A DNA stretch of 48,776 nt from Candidatus Woesearchaeota archaeon (GTDB lineage Archaea > Nanobdellota > Nanobdellia > Woesearchaeales > JACPJR01), in assembly GCA_016187565.1 (NCBI GenBank), contig JACPJR010000021.1, positions 1-48,776 on the forward strand, given 5' to 3'. The notes under the pieces were generated by a model. That model ran no database searches. It was not told the DNA's origin and saw only the letters and a list, made by a program, of their open reading frames with translations. The position numbers and the translations under genes were made by a program. Of the stretch, positions 8,711 through 16,116 are shown one piece after another. Numbering within the stretch: the first letter of the stretch is position 1; each line of letters opens with the position of its first letter.

Positions 8711-9102
8711 AATGGAACAATCCTCACCGTCATTTTCGCAGTTGCATTCTGGAGTTTTTCTACGAACGCTCTCTTCAGATCAATGGCAGCTTTGGTAGCA
8801 TGAATGGCAAATGTTCTCTCGGAGGTAAACGCACTTTTTCGAATGACCATTTCAGTAGGACTCGTAAAGGAAGCATGATACTCAGCATGTATCTCTTCCT
8901 CGATATCCTCAAGGGAAAGCATCAGTTTTATTTTCTGGAATGACACGGGAGGTAAATGAATGGGAAACTGAAAATTCGCACGAACGCCGATAATACACGT
9001 GCCTCGCACCGTCATCTCTCCTTCTTTGGTAAACTCAAAGGTCGTTGAATGTGTCGCACGGATATGGGGATGACCCCAACAGTGAAAGACCATCATGTTC
9101 AT
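8707..9102 (-). CDS. DUF371 family protein
   Basis: 131 residues matching the archaeal DUF371 family (COG2090): HCWGHPHIRATHSTTFEFTK near residues 7-26 and RGTCIIGVRANF near 33-44 are the family signatures. The function is unknown. The family is small and broadly conserved in archaea. It overlaps the PUA-protein gene by 4 nt, so the two form an operon and a role in RNA or translation is plausible by association. The start could also be the third or fourth Met codon (MVFHCWGH). Confidence 0.8.
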   Translation of the reverse strand: MNMMVFHCWGHPHIRATHSTTFEFTKEGEMTVRGTCIIGVRANFQFPIHLPPVSFQKIKLMLSLEDIEEEIHAEYHASFTSPTEMVIRKSAFTSERTFAIHATKAAIDLKRAFVEKLQNATAKMTVRIVPL

Positions 9103-9149
9103 AGACTATCTACCCTATGCGGACATCGTTCCCTACGCCTCTTGTTTGT

Positions 9150-9422
9150 TCAGCGAGGAAGCAAATCTTCGATAGGCCGTTTTTCTTTAGTCTTTGTTGA
9201 CTGCGGTGTTGATTGTTGTCCCTTCTCTGACTCTTTGGCGAGATCAACACCAAGATCTTGAAGTCCTTTAACATGCATCTGCATGAGTTGTTCCACAATC
9301 TGTAAGATTCGTAAGAGTTCTTGTCGCTCTTTTGCAAGGGTTGATAATGCACCTTTATGAAATCCAACTTGTTGCTCTTGACTTATCTCTGATGCTGACG
9401 CTGCTTTCTTATGCTCTACCAT
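9150..9422 (-). CDS. Small coiled-coil protein of unknown function
   Basis: A 90-residue charged, largely helical protein. Residues about 25-70 (TLAKERQELLRILQIVEQLM, then HVKGLQDLGVDL) have a heptad-like pattern; the tail is Ser/Gln/Lys-rich and probably disordered. I chose the ATG at 9422 because GGAGG (9428-9432, minus) sits five bases upstream of it, inside the longer version that would start at 9434. It is encoded divergently from HerA, whose promoter is about 75 bp beyond. No family is recognised. Confidence 0.5.
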   Translation of the reverse strand: MVEHKKAASASEISQEQQVGFHKGALSTLAKERQELLRILQIVEQLMQMHVKGLQDLGVDLAKESEKGQQSTPQSTKTKEKRPIEDLLPR

Positions 9423-9495
9423 TTTTTCCTCCATAACACCGGTTGATACTGATAAGGGTAAGTGTTACCATACGTACAAGGAAAAATAACCCGCT

Positions 9496-9506
9496 CTATT
9501 TAAAAG
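9496..9506 (+). promoter_or_regulatory. TATA box for herA-like gene
   Basis: CTATTTAAAAG. Its position puts the transcript start near 9527, downstream of the TTG at 9443 and upstream of the ATG at 9551. It therefore supports 9551 as the true start. Confidence 0.5.
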
Positions 9507-9550
9507 TATTCATAATAACTCTTATAAACACCATCTTCTTTCTTGTTTTC

Positions 9551-11584
9551 ATGATTCTGGGAAGGATTATTGGAAAAGTGACAACGACAAGTTTTCAGTT
9601 TCTGGTAGAGCAAGAAACAAAAAAACTCTCTTTTGTCCAAGTTCTTCATGAACATCATGGCGCAGTACTCTGTCAAGTCGCGGAACTTGTTCGTGATGCA
9701 GAAAAAACCATTGCGAGCTGTTTTATTCTTGGTTATGTGGATGAGCGTGGCAGAATCAAAGGGATCATGACCCCCTTTGAACCAGGAACAGAAGTGCTTA
9801 TTGCAGAAGACAAACTGATTCAGGCAATTATTACCTTGGGCAACAAACACTCTGGTGCTTATGTTGGCAAGCTTGAAGGTAAAGACATACCTGTCTTTCT
9901 TGATCTCAATAAACTGCTTACCAAACATGTTGCTGTACTTGCGAAAAGTGGTTCAGGCAAATCCTACATTGTGGGAACGCTTCTCGAAGAGATGATGGAA
10001 AAGAAGATACCATTACTCATTATTGACCCTCACGGCGAGTATGGAACCTTGCGCGAGCCAAATGAGAATAGTGAGGATAAGCTTCAGATGCATTCTTTTG
10101 GTATTACCCAGAAAGGCTATGAACAACAAGTCAAGGAATTTGGAGATCCTCAGCTTCTTGGTGATGTTACACCCCTACGACTGGATCAACATCTTACGCC
10201 AGAAGAACTACTTCATATACTCCCAACAAAACTCTCCAATAGCCAACGCTCACTCTTGTACAATGCCATGAAACAAGCCATTCCCTTGACGCTGACTAAT
10301 CTTCTCTTTGCACTTGAGCAGGAAGAAAGTAGCTTGAAATACACCCTCATCAGCGTCATTGATCAGGTACACAAAACAGGACTCTTTTCCCTCGACCCGA
10401 CACCATATCATGAACTCGTCCAGCCAGGAAGATGTTCGATTCTTAATATGAAAGGTACTCTCCCCGAATTTCAGGAGATCATTGCTTACAAGATACTCAA
10501 GGATCTTTTTGAAGAAAGAAAAAAGGAGAAGATCCCTCCATTTTTTACAGTTATCGAAGAGGCGCATGCCTTTATGCCAGAGCGGAGTTTTGGTGAGGCA
10601 AAATCTTCAAAAATATTACGCAGCATTGCCTCTGAAGGCAGAAAATTCGGCTTTGGATTATGCGTTATTTCTCAACGACCTGCCCGTATTGATAAAAATA
10701 TCTTAAGTCAATGTACCACACAGATTATTCTAAAGGTGACTAACCCTCAGGATTTACGCGCCATCATGAGCTCAGTTGAGGGTATTACTGTTGAATCAGA
10801 AGAAACCATTAAAAATCTGGCCATAGGCCAAGCCATGATTACCGGAATTGTTGATATGCCGTTAGTCATTGCGGTGCGACCTCGACGGACAAAACATGGT
10901 GGAGAGGCTATTGACATTCTTGAACCACAGGAAGAAACCTTTGCAGAAAAACTAGAGTCTTTTACGCAAAAAGAGTACCTACCCATCATCAAACCAAAGA
11001 TTACACCGAACGATCTTCTGCTCATGACCTCAGTTCCGCTCAGCATTCGTACGGTATTAGTCCCTGTACAGCTTTTTGTGTGCGAAGAAAAAGGGATGGA
11101 ATACCAACTGTTGGTAGAGATGATGAATGGAACAGTTCTCACCGACATAGAGCAAGATCCCCTTAAAGGAAAAAAACTTCCCCCCATTCACACATTAACA
11201 GCAACAGAGATGCAGATATTGAAAGAAGCATTTCACCTCAAAACATTTAGCTTTGCACAATTTCTGGAGACAACTGCTCATAAAACAGTAGCAAGGGAAC
11301 ATCTGACTTCACTCGTCAACAAACAGTTCCTTATTCTTCAGGGTGAGAACTATACGTTAAATGATGAGATTATCTTGACAAATCTTAGCATTCATCAACA
11401 GCGCTACAGTGTCCATTTCCAGCATATTTCGTACGATGAAAAACTCATGGCAACGCAGAACATTGCAGAAGTTATGGCAACACTTGCAAGGTTTACCACC
11501 ATTAAAGATCATCGAGACAGTTATCTTGTTCATTACCAGGCAACACCACAGCTGAAAAATAAAGCGTCCGTAGTTGTTGAATAG
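9551..11584 (+). CDS. herA: HerA-family hexameric DNA translocase ATPase
   Basis: 677 residues from the ATG at 9551 (MILGRIIGKVTTTSFQFLVE), where the HAS-barrel begins; an upstream extension to a TTG at 9443 would add a hydrophobic stretch not expected in HerA and is excluded by the promoter. The Walker A motif AKSGSGKS lies near residues 130-138, LLIIDPHGEYG just after, the Walker B-like VIEEAHAFMPER near 333, and the HerA/FtsK arginine region GRKFGFGLCVISQRP near 365. HerA works with the NurA nuclease in DNA end resection; NurA, Mre11 and Rad50 are not in this window. The C-terminal 200 residues are less conserved. Confidence 0.85.
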   Translation: MILGRIIGKVTTTSFQFLVEQETKKLSFVQVLHEHHGAVLCQVAELVRDAEKTIASCFILGYVDERGRIKGIMTPFEPGTEVLIAEDKLIQAIITLGNKHSGAYVGKLEGKDIPVFLDLNKLLTKHVAVLAKSGSGKSYIVGTLLEEMMEKKIPLLIIDPHGEYGTLREPNENSEDKLQMHSFGITQKGYEQQVKEFGDPQLLGDVTPLRLDQHLTPEELLHILPTKLSNSQRSLLYNAMKQAIPLTLTNLLFALEQEESSLKYTLISVIDQVHKTGLFSLDPTPYHELVQPGRCSILNMKGTLPEFQEIIAYKILKDLFEERKKEKIPPFFTVIEEAHAFMPERSFGEAKSSKILRSIASEGRKFGFGLCVISQRPARIDKNILSQCTTQIILKVTNPQDLRAIMSSVEGITVESEETIKNLAIGQAMITGIVDMPLVIAVRPRRTKHGGEAIDILEPQEETFAEKLESFTQKEYLPIIKPKITPNDLLLMTSVPLSIRTVLVPVQLFVCEEKGMEYQLLVEMMNGTVLTDIEQDPLKGKKLPPIHTLTATEMQILKEAFHLKTFSFAQFLETTAHKTVAREHLTSLVNKQFLILQGENYTLNDEIILTNLSIHQQRYSVHFQHISYDEKLMATQNIAEVMATLARFTTIKDHRDSYLVHYQATPQLKNKASVVVE

Positions 11585-11614
11585 GTACAAAAGTAGTTTA
11601 AACGAACAGAGGAA

Positions 11615-11626
11615 GGTTTTTATAGG
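11615..11626 (+). promoter_or_regulatory. TATA box for tRNA-Leu
   Basis: GGTTTTTATAGG is centred 26 nt upstream of the first tRNA nucleotide, as expected for transcription starting at or just before the mature 5' end. Confidence 0.6.
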
Positions 11627-11646
11627 AAGGTATATCCCTCATAATT

Positions 11647-11770
11647 GAGGGGATGCCGGAGTGGCCAAACGGGATGGACTCAAGTTCCTTGAGAAAGTTC
11701 TTCAAAACATATCAAGGATAAGTCATCCATTGGCTTAGTGCCTACTGGGGTTCGAATCCCCATCCCCTCA
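11647..11770 (+). tRNA. tRNA-Leu(CAA) with a canonical 37/38 intron
   Basis: The acceptor GAGGGGA (11647-11653) pairs with TCCCCTC (11763-11769), discriminator A. D-stem CCG/CGG, anticodon stem ATGGA/TCCAT, loop CTCAAG-[intron]-A, anticodon CAA at 34-36, variable arm TGGCTTAGTGCCTAC, T-arm TGGGG-TTCGAAT-CCCCA. Removing the intron leaves 84 nt. CCA is not encoded. Confidence 0.93.
11685..11724 (+). other. tRNA-Leu intron (40 nt, after position 37)
   Basis: The intron folds with a 7-bp stem, TCCTTGA (11686-11692) with TCAAGGA (11712-11718). Its 3' end AGTC pairs with exon GACT (30-33), giving a relaxed bulge-helix-bulge. EndA is encoded 0.4 kb downstream. Confidence 0.8.
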
Positions 11771-11966
11771 TTCATGTTCTTTTATTCAGCATAAAAACCC
11801 AGCATAAGGTTTATAAAACAATCATTATCCCCACGTAACCATCTGATCTCATAATTATAGTTACCTCATTTATCCATTAATTGTTAAAATTGGAAAAAGA
11901 TTTATATTCTCAACCTCTCTTCAAATAAAGAATGGACAAAATAGAGTATCCTACAGTGGATTAAAA
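11771..11966. other. Spacer between tRNA-Leu and a small ORF
   Basis: This spacer of about 200 nt is A/T-rich. It holds the endA-like fragment at 11836-11872 and a TATA-like GATTTATATTC near 11899-11909, which could drive the 39-residue ORF that follows. I see nothing else. Confidence 0.4.
11836..11872 (-). pseudogene. Possible fragment of the endA 3' end
   Basis: A 19-nt block AACCATCTGATCTCATAAT (11837-11855) is identical to 12157-12175 inside the 3' end of endA. Read on the minus strand, the fragment encodes YEIRWLR exactly as in EndA, and similarity fades on both sides (GGTAAC versus GGTGACGTTACC upstream). It is therefore a short relic or partial duplication. It could alternatively be a conserved short site copied for another reason. 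Confidence 0.4.
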
Positions 11967-12086
11967 ATGGTAAAATCAGACAATTTGAACGATGAAAAAG
12001 CAAAAATCGTTATCGATGAAATACGGAAATTCAAAGAATTAGTAAAGGGACACAAAAAGCTGCTTCATGCAATTGGTAAGCTATAA
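11967..12086 (+). CDS. Small basic/helical ORF of 39 residues
   Basis: The ORF reads MVKSDNLNDEKAKIVIDEIR followed by KFKELVKGHKKLLHAIGKL, an amphipathic, lysine-rich helical peptide. A TATA-like element near 11899-11909 lies about 60 nt upstream. No Shine-Dalgarno is obvious. The composition looks coding (charged, regular helix pattern), but the length is at the limit of what can be argued from sequence alone. No function is recognised. Confidence 0.45.
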   Translation: MVKSDNLNDEKAKIVIDEIRKFKELVKGHKKLLHAIGKL

Positions 12087-12146
12087 GAGAGCTGAGAGAC
12101 CTCACTATCCTTGCTGTTCTTCATAGAGCAAAAAGATCCTCCCGTG

Positions 12147-12680
12147 TTATGGTCTCAACCATCTGATCTCATAATAGGTAACGTCACCTTCTTCATCAAC
12201 TACGCCGATGAGTAATCGCTTTCTCGTACTATGGGCAACTCTGTTTTTGGCAGAAAATTCATACCAAGTACTCGTTTCTGCTTCATGAACAGGATAAACA
12301 ATCCATCGTGCATGATCCTCTCCTGGTTTAACACCCCGATCATAGACACGGAAGTCTGCACCAAATTTCAATGCAGTCTTGACAATATAGCCCCTATTTC
12401 TGAGGTCTTTAAACACGCAATACCTTATCCAGAAATTAGGTTCATGCTTTTGTGCTTTTTTAAGGTAACGTTCAAAACTGAGTTCTTTACCACGACCATC
12501 AACAACGACAAGACGCTTCTTGTCCATAAGATAGAGCCCTTCAAGTAATGAAAGCTGTACTTTACCATCCTCAAGCAGAGAACCAAATCTACTTTGGTTG
12601 TACAATTCTCTTGCCTCATCTGAATTTTCAGTAATAACTCGTTCGTGGGTAAACAAGGTCGTAATGGTCGATTTAGACAT
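12147..12680 (-). CDS. endA: tRNA-splicing endonuclease EndA
   Basis: 177 residues, the size of homotetrameric EndA (179 in Methanocaldococcus jannaschii). The catalytic triad is visible at nearly the same positions: Y113 in FRVYDRG, H123 in EDHARWIVYPVHE, K154 in NRVAHSTRKRLLIG. The N-terminal domain (1-80) and the C-terminal nuclease fold (85-177) are both complete, and I see no large insertion of the broad-specificity type. It cleaves bulge-helix-bulge motifs. The window holds one tRNA with a canonical intron and one with two non-canonical introns. TATA CTATTTAAAGAGG (12700-12712, minus) gives a near-leaderless transcript. Confidence 0.93.
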   Translation of the reverse strand: MSKSTITTLFTHERVITENSDEARELYNQSRFGSLLEDGKVQLSLLEGLYLMDKKRLVVVDGRGKELSFERYLKKAQKHEPNFWIRYCVFKDLRNRGYIVKTALKFGADFRVYDRGVKPGEDHARWIVYPVHEAETSTWYEFSAKNRVAHSTRKRLLIGVVDEEGDVTYYEIRWLRP

Positions 12681-12765
12681 GCTAAATCATTAAAACGGCT
12701 CCTCTTTAAATAGTTTTGGGACAAAATCAAACAAGTGAACAAGAGGTGGAGAATTATGAAGCGAA

Positions 12766-12776
12766 CATTTATATAA
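12766..12776 (+). promoter_or_regulatory. TATA box for rnz
   Basis: CATTTATATAA, about 45 nt upstream of the RNase Z ATG. It leaves a roughly 20-nt leader that contains the GGGGAGGAGG Shine-Dalgarno just before the start. Confidence 0.5.
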
Positions 12777-12816
12777 CAAAAAGATAACAAGTTTACGCGA
12801 GAGGGGAGGAGGAAAA

Positions 12817-13710
12817 ATGCACATCACGTTTTTGGGCACGAGTTGTATGGTGCCAACCAAAGAACGGAATCATTCAGGGATCTTCTTAGAGTATGGTGCA
12901 GAAGGAATTCTCGTAGATTGTGGTGAAGGAATCCAACGCCAGATGAAGATAGCAGACATCAAACCAACGAAAGTTACCAAAATCCTCATCAGTCATTGGC
13001 ATGGTGATCATGTCCTTGGTATTCCAGGACTCATGCAGACCTTGGCATCATCAGAATATGGAAAAACCTTGCAGATCTATGGCCCTAAAGGAACAGAACA
13101 ACATATAGCGGCTATGTTCAAGGCATTTCTCTTTGACTGTAAAGTAGCGTTACAGGTTCATGAAGTGAACGAAGGAGTTATTATTGAACAGGATTCTTTT
13201 TCCGTTACTGCTTTACCGCTCAAACATGGTATTCCCTGTCTTGGTTTTCGATTCATAGAAGCTGATAAACGACGAATCAAAGTAGCTGCAGTGAGAAAGC
13301 TTGGCATTCCTGACGGTCCACTCTTAGGAAAACTCCAGGACAACAAGTCGATAACCTGGAAGGGAAAAACCTATTCGCCAGAAGAGCTTACCTATCTTGT
13401 CCCTGGGAAAAAAATTGCCTTTGTCATCGACACCGAATACTGCGCAAATGCCATTACCCTTGCCCAAGATGCAGATTTGCTTATCTGTGAGGCATCGTAT
13501 ACAAGCAACCTTGAAGAGAAAGCAAAGGAATACCATCATTTGACAGCCAAACAAGCAGGATTGATTGCAAATCGGGCAAATGTCAAAAAATTGATTTTAA
13601 CTCACTTCTCCCAACGGTATAAAACAACCCAAGAGATTGAAGAAGATGCCCGTGACGTTTTCACGAATGTTAGCTGTGCCTATGATTTCATGAAGGTCAA
13701 AACTGTTTAG
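12817..13710 (+). CDS. rnz: Ribonuclease Z (tRNA 3' endonuclease)
   Basis: 297 residues, the short RNase Z form. The metallo-beta-lactamase motif HWHGDH (H60, H62, D64, H65) and early GTSCMVPTKERN are typical. LPLKHGIPCLGFRF near 132-145 and FVIDTEYC near 205 supply further metal ligands and the HST-loop region. It removes 3' trailers from pre-tRNAs so that CCA can be added; neither tRNA gene here encodes CCA. The Shine-Dalgarno GGGGAGGAGG precedes the ATG. Its 3' end overlaps the convergent HD-protein gene by 14 nt. EndA is encoded divergently just upstream. Confidence 0.92.
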   Translation: MHITFLGTSCMVPTKERNHSGIFLEYGAEGILVDCGEGIQRQMKIADIKPTKVTKILISHWHGDHVLGIPGLMQTLASSEYGKTLQIYGPKGTEQHIAAMFKAFLFDCKVALQVHEVNEGVIIEQDSFSVTALPLKHGIPCLGFRFIEADKRRIKVAAVRKLGIPDGPLLGKLQDNKSITWKGKTYSPEELTYLVPGKKIAFVIDTEYCANAITLAQDADLLICEASYTSNLEEKAKEYHHLTAKQAGLIANRANVKKLILTHFSQRYKTTQEIEEDARDVFTNVSCAYDFMKVKTV

Positions 13711-15292
13711 AACGAAGGTGTGCAATGGTCACTTCTCGGGGGACATACAGACGGGGTCGATAAAACCTTTCTTCTTCAATTTTCTCTGCCATCCGCAAAA
13801 AGACAATGGCATCCTTGTACAACTGACGCGTGTTGCTTGTACTTGGGGTTTCTCGTGCAATGTCCCGTGCAAGGACAGCATATGCAACAACGCGTGCATC
13901 AAAATATCTGCCAATTCTGGCTTCAAGAGGACGCCACCAGGGAAAGAGTGTTTCGCCTGGGTCTGTTAATTGATCAAGACCACCTCGCGCTTCATACTCC
14001 CTCAGAGTGTGATGATAGACAGGACGCCGGACAAAGCCCAATAACCCAAGGTTACCAGAAGCAGAGGTTACAAATGCAGACAACGCCTCTTTTGTTACGC
14101 GAAGAAGCTCTCTATAGTATGGTCCTTCAGGATCCAGATCAACAATTGACTGGGCTTCAGTAGGAATACGAGGTGCATAGTGCTGCAATGCTTCGGTTAA
14201 AAAAACAAGATTCTTGAAACCATTGAGAACCTGGCGTGCTGGTGCAAAGGGTTTGATTTTATTTGCTCGTCGATGATCTTGAGCATCAGGGGGAGTATAG
14301 AGCTGAACTCCTGGAGGAAGACCATATCCCAAGAGTGTTGCTGTATTATCAGCCCTGTCTAAAGGCTTTGCCATCTGGGCCCGTTCAAAAACAAATGATG
14401 TGTAGCCTCTTCTATCTAAGGCATAGAGGTATTCTGGATCAACGTTATCTCCCTGAGCTAAGCCATCCCATCTCCGTGAGGTATTGTACAACCGCAAAAA
14501 GTAGGTAAAATAGTCAGCATGCCATGGCCGTGTCATTAGATCGAGCACATAGGGAAGGGCTTTTATCCCACGATTAACCTCTCGCATGGTCTGTAGGAGA
14601 GCTCGAGGAACCTCATGGGCGTCATAATCTTCATATCCACAATCCCTGTAAAATTCTGGATCTTCTTTAATATTGTCACGAAAATCTGAAGCAATAGCCT
14701 CGAGCCATTCTTGGATTAATTCCTTTGTCTGCCGCATATAGACTCGTTGCTCTGCTTCTGGAAGATCATGCAGACTTTTTCCTGGTTTTTCTCGAGAAAA
14801 ACGCTGCTTCATGACCTGTTTAACGTGATCCTCAACAACATCGTGCGTTTCAAGTACTGCAGTAGTTAACCAATCAGCTCCTTTTAAGGCAGACAATCTC
14901 CCTGTATCAAAGTGGTGCTGCGCATATAAAACACGAGCATCTGTTTTCCTGGTGTCCCATCCAGGACCGAGGATACCATAGAGCATGGCGAGCTGAAGCG
15001 CATCACGCTGCTGCCCACTATACTGAAGTGGAGCATCCTGAAGCAATAGTGTTGTCAGTTCATCAAGAGATTCACGATAGACATCATTATCACCACGAAG
15101 TTCAAGAAAATTCAGTCTGCCAAGGACAACTGCTCCTTTTGATGTGCTTCCTCCATCTCCGGGATAGACAAGGCCCAGTCGATCAGTTTCCTGAAGAATA
15201 GCCGCAAAGCAACGATGGGTTGCACGAAGAGTTTCTAGACGATCCACGACACACATCTCCAACAAGTGCTGAACAGCAGGAATTGTGCTCAT
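13697..15292 (-). CDS. RSH-like HD-domain hydrolase, paralogue B
   Basis: 531 residues, paralogous to the product of 6629-8191. It has LETHDVVEDHVK (H150, D151, E154, D155), almost identical to the HDVVEDT signature of SpoT/RelA hydrolase domains, and KPLDRADNTATLL (D312, N316), matching the K-L-A-D-R-L-H-N-x-x-T-L motif. Upstream, YAQHHFDTGRL (H125/H126) may supply the first metal ligand. The C-terminal segment YEARGGLDQLTDPGET aligns with paralogue A. It probably hydrolyses a phosphorylated nucleotide; the substrate is unknown. TATA GTTTATATATTC (15307-15319, minus) lies just upstream. Confidence 0.55.
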   Translation of the reverse strand: MSTIPAVQHLLEMCVVDRLETLRATHRCFAAILQETDRLGLVYPGDGGSTSKGAVVLGRLNFLELRGDNDVYRESLDELTTLLLQDAPLQYSGQQRDALQLAMLYGILGPGWDTRKTDARVLYAQHHFDTGRLSALKGADWLTTAVLETHDVVEDHVKQVMKQRFSREKPGKSLHDLPEAEQRVYMRQTKELIQEWLEAIASDFRDNIKEDPEFYRDCGYEDYDAHEVPRALLQTMREVNRGIKALPYVLDLMTRPWHADYFTYFLRLYNTSRRWDGLAQGDNVDPEYLYALDRRGYTSFVFERAQMAKPLDRADNTATLLGYGLPPGVQLYTPPDAQDHRRANKIKPFAPARQVLNGFKNLVFLTEALQHYAPRIPTEAQSIVDLDPEGPYYRELLRVTKEALSAFVTSASGNLGLLGFVRRPVYHHTLREYEARGGLDQLTDPGETLFPWWRPLEARIGRYFDARVVAYAVLARDIARETPSTSNTRQLYKDAIVFLRMAEKIEEERFYRPRLYVPREVTIAHLRSKQF

Positions 15293-15380
15293 AAACTGTG
15301 GAGAATATATAAACCTTGTTACTTTTTAGTACTCAGTGTAAAAGAAAGAGAAAAAAAATAAAACAAAGAAAACAGGTTAG

Positions 15381-15941
15381 TTAACAATCCACTTCTAATT
15401 CACTGGTAGTCTCATTAACTGTTATGATACAGCCACCCAATAGTAATCTTTCTCCTTCGAACTCCCGAGCTACTACCCTTGTGCCAGCCGTAATACCGCT
15501 CTGTAACATGGGGTTGCAGTCTCTTTCAGGGTATCCGGAAACACACAACGATGTGGTATATACATATGTAGCATTAAGGAGGTTTGTAGCCTTAACTACA
15601 TCTGCATCAACAGTGGTCGCTTCAACCACTCCAGACTTAAGTACTTGAGTCTGTAAGAACCCTCCAACACCAGTGCCACCACAACCATTACCTTCAGGAT
15701 GGAAACAGCCACTGATAGCATCAATCGATTTTGTTTCTACTTGGTTTGTAGCCTTAACTACATTCGCTTCAACGTTTTTTGCTTCACAGATGTCATCCCC
15801 ATCACATGACGTTGCCTTTAGTTCTTTTTCTCCAAGTTCGACATTCTTCTTATATGCCTCACCGGTTGCACCTTTACTCGTGCATCCTGCAAGTAGCAGA
15901 ATTCCTACAACTAGTGCCAACAGTATCACGCCGCTTTTCAT
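15381..15941 (-). CDS. Predicted lipoprotein with internal repeats
   Basis: 186 residues. It begins with a hydrophobic signal and lipobox LLLAGC (C20), so it should be lipid-anchored outside the membrane. Two similar units follow: VEANVVKATNQVETKSIDAI with SGCFHPEG, and VDADVVKATNLLNATYVYTT with SLCVSGYPE. The short repeated strands suggest a beta-solenoid or stacked-sheet fold. Several Cys residues may form disulfides. No family is recognised. It lies alone, with an AT-dinucleotide run upstream in its promoter region. Confidence 0.65.
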   Translation of the reverse strand: MKSGVILLALVVGILLLAGCTSKGATGEAYKKNVELGEKELKATSCDGDDICEAKNVEANVVKATNQVETKSIDAISGCFHPEGNGCGGTGVGGFLQTQVLKSGVVEATTVDADVVKATNLLNATYVYTTSLCVSGYPERDCNPMLQSGITAGTRVVAREFEGERLLLGGCIITVNETTSELEVDC

Positions 15942-15993
15942 TATTTCACCTCATTCTTTCCAAAAAGGTATCTAAAGGTATATTAGTATAGGT

Positions 15994-16008
15994 TATATAT
16001 ATATATAT
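15994..16008. repeat. (TA)7 dinucleotide run
   Basis: TATATATATATATAT between the divergent lipoprotein and ATPase genes. It is a simple repeat prone to slippage and could tune either promoter. Confidence 0.6.
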
Positions 16009-16042
16009 CTCTCTTTTAGTTCAAAGAATTCTCTCAAGGCGT

Positions 16043-16077
16043 TTCATTTATATAGGTTGCTAACACAATCGCAACCT
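16043..16077. repeat. 35-bp direct repeat, left copy
   Basis: TTCATTTATATAGGTTGCTA followed by ACACAATCGCAACCT. It matches 17378-17412 with one mismatch. Inside is an inverted repeat AGGTTGC/GCAACCT. The copies bracket the ATPase gene. Confidence 0.8.
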
Positions 16078-16116
16078 TTATAAATAAGTAGGTATTTACC
16101 CACCTCTGACTTGACT

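Noticed and set aside
9443-9550. N-terminal extension of HerA from a TTG codon
   Set aside because: The TATA box at 9496-9506 lies inside it, and the HAS-barrel begins at the ATG 9551.
13720-14163. 147-residue plus-strand ORF inside the HD paralogue gene
   Set aside because: Antisense shadow of a long, motif-bearing minus-strand gene.
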